Both the position numbers and the translations under genes were made by a program. The notes beneath the pieces are model-generated. The model was given only the letters and a program-made list of their open reading frames with translations. It made no database searches and was not told the origin of the DNA. Positions 1 through 6,594 of a DNA stretch of 19,848 nucleotides are shown one piece after another (position 1 is the first letter of the stretch; each line of letters starts with the position of its first letter). The stretch is from DATLSM01 sp049585815 (GTDB lineage: Bacteria; Actinomycetota; Thermoleophilia; Solirubrobacterales; 70-9). Location: contig JBAVAR010000094.1 of the NCBI GenBank assembly GCA_049585815.1, forward strand, positions 1 through 19,848. Reading direction: 5' to 3'.

Positions 1-56
1 TCTACCATTGGTCGGACGGAAAACAAGCTAAACTCTTGGCTACAAATGAGCGCCTG

Positions 57-94
57 AAAAACCCCCAGCCCCGCATGACGAGCGGGATCGGGGG
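57..94 (-). terminator. Intrinsic terminator of the membrane-protein operon
   Basis: Read on the minus strand, this is a GC-rich hairpin followed by five T residues. The plus-strand arms are 62-74 and 82-94 with a 7-base loop (75-81). Five G-C pairs close next to the loop, then comes a three-position internal bulge containing one G-T wobble, then five C-G pairs. The complement of 57-61 supplies the T-tract. It lies 34 bases after the stop codon of the minus-strand gene ending at 129, which is where a Rho-independent terminator should be. Such U-tract terminators are not common in high-GC actinobacteria, so this one is unusually clear. Confidence 0.7.
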
Positions 95-128
95 CGATCA
101 GAGGGCCGGTATTCGGGGTAACTTCGGC

Positions 129-1001
129 CTAGTCGCGCTGCTTGCGCTTGCGCCGCTCGCGGCTGCTGGGGCTCTCGGGTGCCGCGCCGTTGCCGGCTGC
201 GCTTGGCTCGGGCTCCTCGGCATCCGACGGGGGGTTGAGGCTCGCGGCGGCCTTCTCGCCGGGGGTGGGCCAGGGAACTGCCTCACCGGTGTTCCACGCC
301 GGTGGGCGGCCGCCGGGAACCCTACCCAGCAAGAGCAGGCCCAGATACACGAACCAGAGCAGCGCAAACTGAAAGAAGAGGAAGGAGACCGCACCGAGCG
401 CCATTCCCAGCGAGCCCCAGAAGCGGCTGAGCAGGCCGGTGCGCATCGCGTATAGGGCGGTGTAGAACATCCCGACCACAAAGCCGAGCTGGCCGGCGAT
501 CCCGAACCCCGCGGCCAGGGGGCGCAGGGGCGCGTGGTCAATCGCTTCAGAGGCAAGCTTGTTGGCGTGTTCGCTGCTGAGGGAGATCCTGTGGGCCGTC
601 AGCCGCGGCAGTTCGTTGGCGACGAAGGTCGAGGCGGCGTGCAGGGTAGAGACCCCGCTGAGGATCGCGAGCCCGGCGAGGAACAGCGGCGCCGCCACGA
701 CCACCCCGACCAGCTGCGCCCGCATCTTCTCGCTGCGCACCCGGGCGGCGCGAAAGAGGTAGTAGAGGGGCAGCGCCAGCAGAGCCACACCGATCGCCTG
801 CAGGATGCTGGAGATCATCTGGGCGGCGCGGTGGTTGTTGACGTCCTGCAGCAGGGTGGCGTCCCCGCTGCCGGTACCGACCCCCTGGGTGACGATCACG
901 ATCGCGCCGATCACCAGCAGGACGGCCGCAAATGCCGCCAGCGCCGCCGGGACCGACCAACGCCGCTCCCACTCCAGCACCTGCTCCTTGCCTGGCCCCA
1001 T
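129..1001 (-). CDS. Multi-pass membrane protein of unknown function
   Basis: This 290-residue protein starts at ATG and has no catalytic motif that I recognise. Hydrophobic segments lie at about residues 18-40, 62-83, 97-119, 162-186 and 195-227, suggesting five or six membrane helices. The first is preceded by a short charged N-terminus. The last 65 residues are a hydrophilic, Pro/Ser/Glu-rich tail ending in a very basic cluster (RERRKRKQRD), probably cytoplasmic. The overall shape resembles uncharacterised DUF4386-like membrane proteins, but that is only an impression. It starts 7 bases after the stop of the CBS-domain gene on the same strand, so the two are probably co-transcribed, and it is followed by an intrinsic terminator. 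The CBS partner could be a regulatory subunit, but nothing in the sequence proves that. Confidence 0.8.
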   Translation of the reverse strand: MGPGKEQVLEWERRWSVPAALAAFAAVLLVIGAIVIVTQGVGTGSGDATLLQDVNNHRAAQMISSILQAIGVALLALPLYYLFRAARVRSEKMRAQLVGVVVAAPLFLAGLAILSGVSTLHAASTFVANELPRLTAHRISLSSEHANKLASEAIDHAPLRPLAAGFGIAGQLGFVVGMFYTALYAMRTGLLSRFWGSLGMALGAVSFLFFQFALLWFVYLGLLLLGRVPGGRPPAWNTGEAVPWPTPGEKAAASLNPPSDAEEPEPSAAGNGAAPESPSSRERRKRKQRD

Positions 1002-1007
1002 CCGCCC

Positions 1008-1454
1008 TCAGCCCCGATCGTGGAAGTAGAACTGGGGCAACGCCCCCTCGATCACGTCCTGCGTCATCTTCTGCGCCACCTCCAGATCACCGGTTCGAAC
1101 CGCGATGTCATCGAGGGTGACGATGCCGGCAAGCCGCTCGCCCTCGATCACCGGTAGGCGCCGCACCCGGTGCTGAACCATCAGCGCCGCCGCCTCCTCC
1201 AGCTCCATCTCTGGGTCGGCGGAGACCAGCGGTCGGGAGGCATGATCGCCGACCGGTGAATCGGCGGGGGCATTCTCGGCGCAGATGCGGATTGCCAGAT
1301 CGCGGTCGGTGAGCATCGCCACCGGCGATCCGGCCGGGTCGACGATCACGACCGAACCCACCCTGTGATCGCGCATCAGACGGGCCACCGAGACCGCGCT
1401 TGCCTCCGCCGTCGCGGTGACGACGCCCGCGGTCATGATCTCGCTCAGGCGCAC
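1008..1454 (-). CDS. Tandem CBS-domain protein
   Basis: The product is 148 residues and consists of little more than a pair of CBS domains (a Bateman module). The first covers about residues 1-60 (VRLSEIMTAGVV ... GSPVAMLTDRDLA) and the second about 66-122 (PVGDHASRPLVSADPEMELEE ... GERLAGIVTLDDIA). Such modules usually bind adenine nucleotides and act as energy or redox sensors for a partner protein. The frame is open further upstream, but I chose GTG at 1454: the family typically begins (M/V)xxxxIMT, and a TAGCGT hexamer sits 7 bases before this codon, giving a leaderless start. A longer start would overlap the divergent gene at 1473. It is the first gene of a two-gene unit with the membrane protein at 129-1001. 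Confidence 0.88.
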   Translation of the reverse strand: MRLSEIMTAGVVTATAEASAVSVARLMRDHRVGSVVIVDPAGSPVAMLTDRDLAIRICAENAPADSPVGDHASRPLVSADPEMELEEAAALMVQHRVRRLPVIEGERLAGIVTLDDIAVRTGDLEVAQKMTQDVIEGALPQFYFHDRG

Positions 1455-1460
1455 GGGCCG

Positions 1461-1466
1461 TACGCT
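1461..1466 (+). promoter_or_regulatory. Leaderless -10 element for the gene at 1473
   Basis: TACGCT lies 6 bases before ATG 1473 and there is no Shine-Dalgarno sequence. The last five bases and the following A also form the minus-strand element TAGCGT, so the 7-mer TACGCTA faces both ways. No -35 match is evident at normal spacing. Confidence 0.6.
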
Positions 1467-1467
1467 A
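1462..1467 (-). promoter_or_regulatory. Leaderless -10 element for the CBS gene
   Basis: On the minus strand TAGCGT lies 7 bases before GTG 1454. It overlaps the plus-strand -10 by five bases, so polymerase binding in the two directions should be mutually exclusive. Confidence 0.6.
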
Positions 1468-1472
1468 CCGGC

Positions 1473-2102
1473 ATGAACGCGACGAGGCGCACCCCCGTCG
1501 TCCCGCTGGAGGCGGGACTCGGTCCCGACAACCCGCCCTGCCCCGCCTGCGGTGAGCCGCTGTTCGGCGCAATGGCCGCGAGCGACGGCCTGCGCGGGAC
1601 GGTCAGCCGCTGCGAGAGCTGCGGCCTCGGGGTGGTGGGTGACGACGCCAGCGCCGAGGAGGCACTGGCGCAACTGGACCGCCTCGAGCGGGACGGTGCG
1701 CTGCGGATCTCAAACCGGGCGAGCTTCGCCGCATCCCTGGGGGGAGCCGGCTGGGCCGGGTTTCAGCCCGGCGCCCGCTACCTGTTCACGGTCGAGTCGG
1801 TGCGGCGCCTGGTTGCGATCCGCGATCAGGTAGTTCGGCGCCGGCGCTGGGCACCGGCGCGTGGGCTGGCAATCGCCTGGCAGACCCTGCTCAACAGCCT
1901 CACCTTTGGCCACAACGCAGCCTTCGGGGCTCTGGGATGGGGAGAAGGGACCCCCGCCGGGGCGCCGTGGCAGCGTCGGATCGACGCCCTGATCAGCGTC
2001 GCGCTGGCGATTCCGGCGCTGGTCGTCGCGCTGGCGATCGAGCTGGCTGGCGCAACGGTTGGCCGGGGCTCGGCGATCTCGATTCGCCTCGAACTGCTCT
2101 AG
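1473..2102 (+). CDS. Zinc-ribbon protein with C-terminal membrane anchor, unknown function
   Basis: The product is 209 residues. An N-terminal zinc ribbon is visible: CPACG at about residues 23-27 and CESCG at about 48-52, two CxxC knuckles 22 residues apart. The middle (about 100-160) is amphipathic and basic (VVRRRRWAP). One strongly hydrophobic segment near residues 170-192 (ISVALAIPALVVALAIELAG) is followed by a short GRGSAISIRLEL tail. The layout recalls actinobacterial proteins in which a Cys-rich knuckle precedes a SAM-methyltransferase domain and a C-terminal anchor, but I see no SAM-binding GxGxG motif, so the enzyme part would be missing or degenerate. ATG 1473 is chosen over the upstream in-frame codon because it fits the leaderless -10 and avoids overlap with the divergent CBS gene. 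Confidence 0.75.
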   Translation: MNATRRTPVVPLEAGLGPDNPPCPACGEPLFGAMAASDGLRGTVSRCESCGLGVVGDDASAEEALAQLDRLERDGALRISNRASFAASLGGAGWAGFQPGARYLFTVESVRRLVAIRDQVVRRRRWAPARGLAIAWQTLLNSLTFGHNAAFGALGWGEGTPAGAPWQRRIDALISVALAIPALVVALAIELAGATVGRGSAISIRLELL

Positions 2103-2106
2103 GCGG

Positions 2107-2376
2107 TTAGGAGAGCCCCTCGCGGGCCTCGCGTACCAGCGTCACCGCCTCCGGGAAGAGGACGCGGATCGCATCGCGCACCTGCATCGCCTGCTCGTCA
2201 GGACTGCCGCTCAGATCGATCTGGCCGATCGAGGCGACGGTCATCTCGACCGCCAGCTTGATCGCATTGTCTGCCCAGGCAACTCGCTGGGAGGACTGCA
2301 TCTGCTCAGAGAGCTCCTCCATGCGGGCACGAAACTCGTCGGGATCGCCGAACAGGTTGAAGGGGCTGCCCTCCAT
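2107..2376 (-). CDS. Small acidic protein of unknown function
   Basis: The product is 89 residues from ATG 2376. I do not recognise the family. It is acidic and mostly helical by appearance: MEGSPFNLFGDPDEFRARMEELSEQMQ at the start (a possible short coiled coil), then an alternating hydrophobic stretch (NAIKLAVEMTVASIGQIDL) and a final helix. It has no membrane segment, cysteines or catalytic motif. The frame stays open to a GTG at 2436, but the extra 20 residues look non-native, so I prefer 2376. It is tail-to-tail with the gene ending at 2102 (4 bases apart) and follows the gene at 2491-3483 on the same strand after 114 bases. I see no clear promoter or ribosome site directly before it. Confidence 0.65.
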   Translation of the reverse strand: MEGSPFNLFGDPDEFRARMEELSEQMQSSQRVAWADNAIKLAVEMTVASIGQIDLSGSPDEQAMQVRDAIRVLFPEAVTLVREAREGLS

Positions 2377-2490
2377 GGGGACATGAAAGCAGAGGGACCG
2401 AGCTGGCAGCACGACGGCCTCTCCGCACCCGAACACTCATGGAGTACTCGCCTCGGGCCCTGCCAAGGGAGATCTGGTGGGCGGCGGCGG

Positions 2491-3483
2491 TCACCGCGTG
2501 GCGGCGGGAGCCGGGGCCGCCTCCCGCTCAGAGTCCTCCTGGGCTTGGCGGATCAGCCCTCGCCAATCCGTGGTGCGGAAGACGAGCAGGATCGCGGCGA
2601 AGCCGAGGACCACCGACCAGGCGGCCATCGCGATCTGCGTCCCGACCGAGAAGGAGAGCACCGCGGTGCGCGAGGGCCCCGACAGCGTCGCCACCAATAG
2701 AGCCTGCTGGGCTCCGGCGCCACCCGGGGTGAGGGGGATGATCGTGGAGATCGCCTGCACGCTCATCACCAGCATCACGTTGCCGACCGAGCCGGCGATC
2801 CCGAACGCCTCGAGAAAGAACCAGAAAGAGGCAAAGCGACAGCACCAGCCGATCCCCTGCCAGGAGGCGACCTCGCGCAGGTAACGCCGCGGCTGGGTGA
2901 GAACGATGAGGCCCTGACGGACCCGGGCCCAGAAGCGGCGCACGTGGTGGGCTAAGAAGTAGATCGCCACCGCGATCGCGACCAAAAGCGCCCCGGTCGC
3001 GATCGCGAAGGCCTGCGGATGGTCGGCCCAAAAGGAGATCTCGAAGGCAGGTAGGTGCGGTAATTCCGGCAGACTGGGCAATAGGCCCTGGCTGCTCGCG
3101 TAGAGGAGGACGAGCACGCCCGCGGCGATGTCGAAGACGGACTGGACGAAAAAGGAGGAGGTGACCGCGGGGTAGGAGGAATGGGGGATCTGGCGCTTGA
3201 CCAGGAAGACCTTGGTGACATCCCCTGCATGGGCGGGGATCACCGCGTTGATCCCCGCCCCGGCCAGGTAGGCCGCGAGGAGGCGGTTGAAGGGGATGCG
3301 CTCCCCGGGGTAGGCGGCGCGCAGCACATTGCGCCAGGACCAGGCTCGGACCACCTGCATCGCCAACAGGAATCCCAGGGCGAGCGCAAACGGCGTCCAA
3401 TGGATGTCGGTGAGGTTCTTGAAGAACGCCGAGGCGGCGTTGAAGAACGCGTTGAAGCTGGAGGTCAGATCGGCTGACTGCAT
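2491..3483 (-). CDS. Lysylphosphatidylglycerol synthase TM-region (flippase-like) family protein
   Basis: The product is 330 residues and polytopic, matching the UPF0104/LPG_synthase_TM family, which corresponds to the flippase half of MprF. Family hallmarks are the segment PAHAGDVTKVFLVKRQ at about residues 83-98 and the loop PLTPGGAGAQQ at about 250-260, with hydrophobic helices before, between and after them. There is no C-terminal aminoacyl-transferase (GNAT-like) domain, so it cannot make lysyl-PG itself; stand-alone members are thought to move lipids or glycolipids across the membrane, but the substrate is unknown. ATG 3483 is supported by a TAGTGT hexamer 7 bases upstream. It diverges from the sulfotransferase at 3505, which may modify an envelope lipid or glycan; a link between the two is only suggested by the shared promoter region. 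Confidence 0.85.
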   Translation of the reverse strand: MQSADLTSSFNAFFNAASAFFKNLTDIHWTPFALALGFLLAMQVVRAWSWRNVLRAAYPGERIPFNRLLAAYLAGAGINAVIPAHAGDVTKVFLVKRQIPHSSYPAVTSSFFVQSVFDIAAGVLVLLYASSQGLLPSLPELPHLPAFEISFWADHPQAFAIATGALLVAIAVAIYFLAHHVRRFWARVRQGLIVLTQPRRYLREVASWQGIGWCCRFASFWFFLEAFGIAGSVGNVMLVMSVQAISTIIPLTPGGAGAQQALLVATLSGPSRTAVLSFSVGTQIAMAAWSVVLGFAAILLVFRTTDWRGLIRQAQEDSEREAAPAPAATR

Positions 3484-3489
3484 CGCAGT

Positions 3490-3495
3490 TACACT
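3490..3495 (+). promoter_or_regulatory. Leaderless -10 element for the sulfotransferase
   Basis: TACACT lies 9 bases before GTG 3505 and no Shine-Dalgarno sequence is present. It is part of the symmetric 7-mer TACACTA shared with the minus-strand gene. Confidence 0.5.
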
Positions 3496-3496
3496 A
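3491..3496 (-). promoter_or_regulatory. Leaderless -10 element for the LPG-synthase-TM gene
   Basis: On the minus strand TAGTGT lies 7 bases before ATG 3483. It overlaps the plus-strand TACACT by five bases. Confidence 0.55.
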
Positions 3497-3504
3497 GCCC
3501 GCTC

Positions 3505-4494
3505 GTGTCAGAGGCCGAGACGCAGACACCGTCCACCCCGATCACGCACGACCCAGCTGATGAGGCGATGTGCGCCCGGGCCAGGGAGCGCTACACGGCC
3601 GACCGCAAGAGCCGCCTGCGCCGCCGCCGCAAGCGCCACGGCGCCCTTCCGAACCTGATCATCATCGGCGGGCTGAAGTGCGGGACCACCAGCATTCACC
3701 ACTACCTCGGCCTGCACCCCCAGATCCAGATGTCAAAGCCCAAGGAGCTCAACTTCTTTGTCGAGGAGCTGAACTGGGACCTGGGGCTCGATTGGTACGC
3801 CAGCCGCTTCGACAGCCGCTTTGGGGTGCGCGGAGAGTCCTCGCCCCATTACACGAACCTGCCCCGCTTCCAGGGGGTGCCCGAGCGGATCCACCGTCAC
3901 TGCCCCGACGCACGACTGATCTACATGATTCGTGACCCGATCAAGCGCATCCTCTCCCACTGGGTCCACGCGACCGGAGCCGGCTATGAGACCCGGGAGA
4001 TGATCGCGACCCTCTCGGCGCCGGACTCCTCCTACATTCACCGCTCGATGTACTGGATGCAGCTCGACCCATACCTCGAGCTCTTTGACCGCCAACAGAT
4101 CGAGATCGTCACCCAGGAGGAGCTGCAGACCGAGCGCCAGGCGACGATGCGCAGGACGTTTGCCTTCGCCGGTGTCAACGAGGACTTCACATCCGAGCAG
4201 TTCGATCGCGAGTGGGAGAAGTCGGCGGCCAAGCAGGGGGACAAATACCAGCTGATGGAGAGGCTGATCAAACTGCCCGGCCTGCGCTCCTTTGACCGCA
4301 ATTTCGACCGCCTGCCCGAGTCGATGCGCTGGATCGTCGAGAAGGTCGTCCACGATCCCGACAAGCCACCGGCCCCCAAGCCGCAGCTGCCAGATGAGCT
4401 CTTTGAGACCCTGCGCTCCCGATTTGGGGACGATGTGGCCGAGCTGCAGAGGTTCGCCGGTCGCGAGTTCGCCGGCTGGTACCGCTACACCTAG
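3505..4494 (+). CDS. PAPS-dependent sulfotransferase
   Basis: The product is 329 residues. The 5'-phosphosulfate loop is IIGGLKCGTTS at about residues 53-63 (Lys58 contacts PAPS). The 3'-phosphate motif is RDPIKRILSHW at about 143-153. KELNFF at about 80-85 and the GESSPHY segment at about 110-116 also match soluble sulfotransferase-3 proteins of the heparan N-/O-sulfotransferase type. These enzymes transfer sulfate from PAPS to a sugar, lipid or small-molecule hydroxyl or amine; the acceptor cannot be read from the sequence. The first 48 residues are polar and very basic (RLRRRRKRH near 38-46), with no signal peptide. GTG 3505 is supported by the -10 hexamer. It is the first of several plus-strand genes, followed after 23 bases by the RibD-like gene, which has its own promoter. 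Confidence 0.9.
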   Translation: MSEAETQTPSTPITHDPADEAMCARARERYTADRKSRLRRRRKRHGALPNLIIIGGLKCGTTSIHHYLGLHPQIQMSKPKELNFFVEELNWDLGLDWYASRFDSRFGVRGESSPHYTNLPRFQGVPERIHRHCPDARLIYMIRDPIKRILSHWVHATGAGYETREMIATLSAPDSSYIHRSMYWMQLDPYLELFDRQQIEIVTQEELQTERQATMRRTFAFAGVNEDFTSEQFDREWEKSAAKQGDKYQLMERLIKLPGLRSFDRNFDRLPESMRWIVEKVVHDPDKPPAPKPQLPDELFETLRSRFGDDVAELQRFAGREFAGWYRYT

Positions 4495-4503
4495 GCGTCG
4501 CAC

Positions 4504-4509
4504 TAAGCT
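4504..4509 (+). promoter_or_regulatory. Leaderless -10 element for the RibD-like reductase
   Basis: TAAGCT lies 8 bases before GTG 4518. The surrounding gcactaagctg is identical to the sequence before the PfkB gene at 14791, and the spacers (gcgggcg and ccggccg) are also alike. Confidence 0.6.
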
Positions 4510-4517
4510 GGCGGGCG

Positions 4518-5285
4518 GTGCGGCGGCTCCTGCCCGATTCCGGCCCAACCACGGTGGAGCGCCAGCTCGCCGCCTACCGCCCCTGGCAGTGGCCACACGA
4601 GGCGCGGCCGTTTGTCGCGGTCAACTTCGCCACAACCGTCGACGGGCGAGCGACGATCGGCGGCGTCTCCGGTCCGATCGGATCGCGGGCCGACACGGCG
4701 ATGCTGGCAGGGTTGCGGACCAGATTCGATGCGGTGATGATCGGGGCGGGGACAATGCGCGCCGAGCGCTACGGGCGCCTGATTTCAGATCAGCACACCC
4801 GCGAGCGTCGCGAGCGTCTCGGGCTTCCCCATGACCCACTGCTGGTGATCATCAGCGGACGGCTCGATCTGCCGTGGGAGGCGCCGCTCTTCACGGCCGG
4901 AGGAGGAAGGGTGCTGATCTTCACCGCCTCAGAGGCCGAGCCACCGGCGACCGCGACCTCGCTTCGAATTGTCCGCCACGCGGGCAGGGTCGACATCGCC
5001 GAGGCCCTCCGCCAGCTGCGCCAGCAGCGCGGCATCCGGGCGCTGCTCTGCGAGGGGGGACCGCGCCTGCATGGTGAGCTGGAGAGCGCCGGCCTGGTCG
5101 ATGAGCTCTTTCTCACCCTCGCCCCAAAGTTGGCGGGGGGTGAGGCTCCCCGCATCCTCGAGGGCCAGCTGCCCGAGGTCGCCGAGCTGGAGCTGGCCTG
5201 GCTTTTGGAGCAGAACGGCGAGATGTTCGCGCGCTACCGGCGGCACGCCGAGAGGCCTGAAACTGAACATATAGTCACGCCCTAG
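4518..5285 (+). CDS. RibD C-terminal-domain (dihydrofolate-reductase-like) reductase
   Basis: The product is 255 residues and matches the RibD_C / pyrimidine reductase fold. Key segments are FVAVNFATTVDGRAT at about residues 32-46, VMIGAGTMRAERYG at about 73-86 and LLCEGGPRLHGELESAGLVDELFLT at about 176-200, the last forming the NADPH-binding part of the family. In riboflavin synthesis RibD reduces the ribosyl group of the deaminated pyrimidine intermediate using NADPH. Here there is no N-terminal zinc deaminase domain and no other rib gene nearby, so it may be a free-standing reductase for a different substrate. GTG 4518 is the start because the TAAGCT element sits 8 bases upstream. The gene stands between a sulfotransferase and an acyl-CoA dehydrogenase, neither of which explains its role. 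Confidence 0.85.
   Translation: MRRLLPDSGPTTVERQLAAYRPWQWPHEARPFVAVNFATTVDGRATIGGVSGPIGSRADTAMLAGLRTRFDAVMIGAGTMRAERYGRLISDQHTRERRERLGLPHDPLLVIISGRLDLPWEAPLFTAGGGRVLIFTASEAEPPATATSLRIVRHAGRVDIAEALRQLRQQRGIRALLCEGGPRLHGELESAGLVDELFLTLAPKLAGGEAPRILEGQLPEVAELELAWLLEQNGEMFARYRRHAERPETEHIVTP
5270..5275 (+). promoter_or_regulatory. Candidate -10 for the acyl-CoA dehydrogenase operon
   Basis: TATAGT sits in the last codons of the preceding gene, about 48 bases before ATG 5324, and would give a leader of about 40 bases. This gene has a real Shine-Dalgarno sequence (GAGGAGAGG, 5304-5312), unlike the leaderless genes in the window. No good -35 is seen. Confidence 0.4.
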
Positions 5286-5323
5286 GCCGGTCGCCCCAAC
5301 CCCGAGGAGAGGAACGCAAGCGA

Positions 5324-6586
5324 ATGGACTTCAAGCCAAGCCCTCAGGTGGAGACCCTGCGTGAGCGCATCCTCGACTTCATGGACGAGCGGATATACCC
5401 GCAGGAGCGGGAGATCATGGTCGCGCTCGACGCCGAGGTCGGTCCCGGCGTGCCCTACCCAGAGATCCTGGTCGAGGTCCGCGAGGCGGCCAAGCGGGAG
5501 GGTCTGTGGAACCTGTTCATGCCCGATGAGCGCTACGGCCCGGGACTGACCAACTGGGAGTACGGGCTGCTCTGCGAGGAGATGGGACGCAGCCCGCTCG
5601 CGGCCCCGATGGCCTTCAACTGCTCGGCGCCGGATACCGGAAACATGGAGATCCTCGCCGAGCATGGGACCGCCGAACAGAGGGAGCGCTGGCTGGAGCC
5701 GTTGTTGGAGGGTCGGATCCGCTCCTGCTTCTCGATGACCGAGCCGCAGGTCTCGGGGTCAGACCCGACCCTGCTGCAGGCGCGCGCCGTGCGCGACGAC
5801 GAGGACTGGGTGATCGACGGCCACAAGTGGTTTACCTCCGGCGCGGTCGGCGCCGAGCTGGCGATCGCGATGGTCGTCACCGACCCCGAGGCGCACCCCT
5901 ACGCGCGCGCCTCGATGATCTGTGTCCCCACCGACGCGCCGGGCTTCAACCTCCTCCGTCCGATCCCGGTGATGGGCCACGACCGCGGCCCGGGGCACTG
6001 CGAGATCCTCTATGAGGAATGCCGGGTGCCGGCCGCCAACCTGCTCGGTGAGCGGGGAATGGGGTTCGCCGTTGCTCAGGACCGCCTCGGCCCCGGCCGC
6101 ATCCACCACTGCATGCGCGCGATTGGCACCGCCGAGCGGGCGCTCGAGATGATGTGTCGTCGCGCCAATGAGCGGCAGGCCTTCGGCGGCCCGCTCGCCG
6201 AGAAGCAGTTCGTGCAGGAGTCGATCGCGACCTCCCGGATGGAGGTGGACCAGGCCCGTCTGCTCACTCTCTACGCCGCCTGGAAGATGGATACCGAGGG
6301 CAAGCGCGCCGCCCGCCAGGCGATCTCCGCGATCAAGGTCGTCGCCGCCAACATCGTGATGAACGTCCTCGACCGCGCGATCCAGGTGCACGGCTCGCTG
6401 GGGATGACCGACGACACCCCGCTGGCGGCGCTGTGGCGGTTCAGTCGAATGCTCCGCCTGGCAGACGGTCCGGACGAGGTCCACAAGATGGTCCTCGCCC
6501 GCCGCGAGCTGAACCGGTGGTCAAAACGGGCGGAGGCGGAGGCATCCGGCGAGCTGACCGCCAAGCACGCCCCAAGAGCCATCTGA
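5324..6586 (+). CDS. Acyl-CoA dehydrogenase, ACAD10/11-like subfamily
   Basis: The product is 420 residues, close to the usual ACAD length. It has the FAD/substrate segment FSMTEPQVSGSDP (about 136-148), WFTSGA (about 169-174), RQAFGGPLAEKQ (about 284-295) and the C-terminal VHGSLGMTDDTPLAALWRFSR (about 355-375). The segment RLADGPDEVH (about 378-387) is the signature of the ACAD10/11 group and replaces the usual YEGT region. By that alignment Asp381 stands where classical enzymes such as MCAD carry the catalytic Glu. ACAD11-type proteins handle 4-phospho-acyl-CoA made by a partner APH-fold kinase; a candidate partner is encoded at 9646-10716. ATG 5324 follows GAGGAGAGG. The MFS gene begins 9 bases after its stop, so the two form an operon. 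Confidence 0.9.
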   Translation: MDFKPSPQVETLRERILDFMDERIYPQEREIMVALDAEVGPGVPYPEILVEVREAAKREGLWNLFMPDERYGPGLTNWEYGLLCEEMGRSPLAAPMAFNCSAPDTGNMEILAEHGTAEQRERWLEPLLEGRIRSCFSMTEPQVSGSDPTLLQARAVRDDEDWVIDGHKWFTSGAVGAELAIAMVVTDPEAHPYARASMICVPTDAPGFNLLRPIPVMGHDRGPGHCEILYEECRVPAANLLGERGMGFAVAQDRLGPGRIHHCMRAIGTAERALEMMCRRANERQAFGGPLAEKQFVQESIATSRMEVDQARLLTLYAAWKMDTEGKRAARQAISAIKVVAANIVMNVLDRAIQVHGSLGMTDDTPLAALWRFSRMLRLADGPDEVHKMVLARRELNRWSKRAEAEASGELTAKHAPRAI

Positions 6587-6594
6587 GGACCAGG

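Noticed and set aside
1..56. A less GC-rich stretch with TAAACT at 29-34 and nearby start-like codons
   Set aside because: The ATG at 46 gives only three codons, and the longer frame from TTG 36 is antisense to the membrane-protein gene. It may belong to a feature outside the window.
3733..4596. A 287-codon minus-strand frame opposite the sulfotransferase
   Set aside because: The plus strand carries both PAPS motifs; the antisense product has no recognisable domain.
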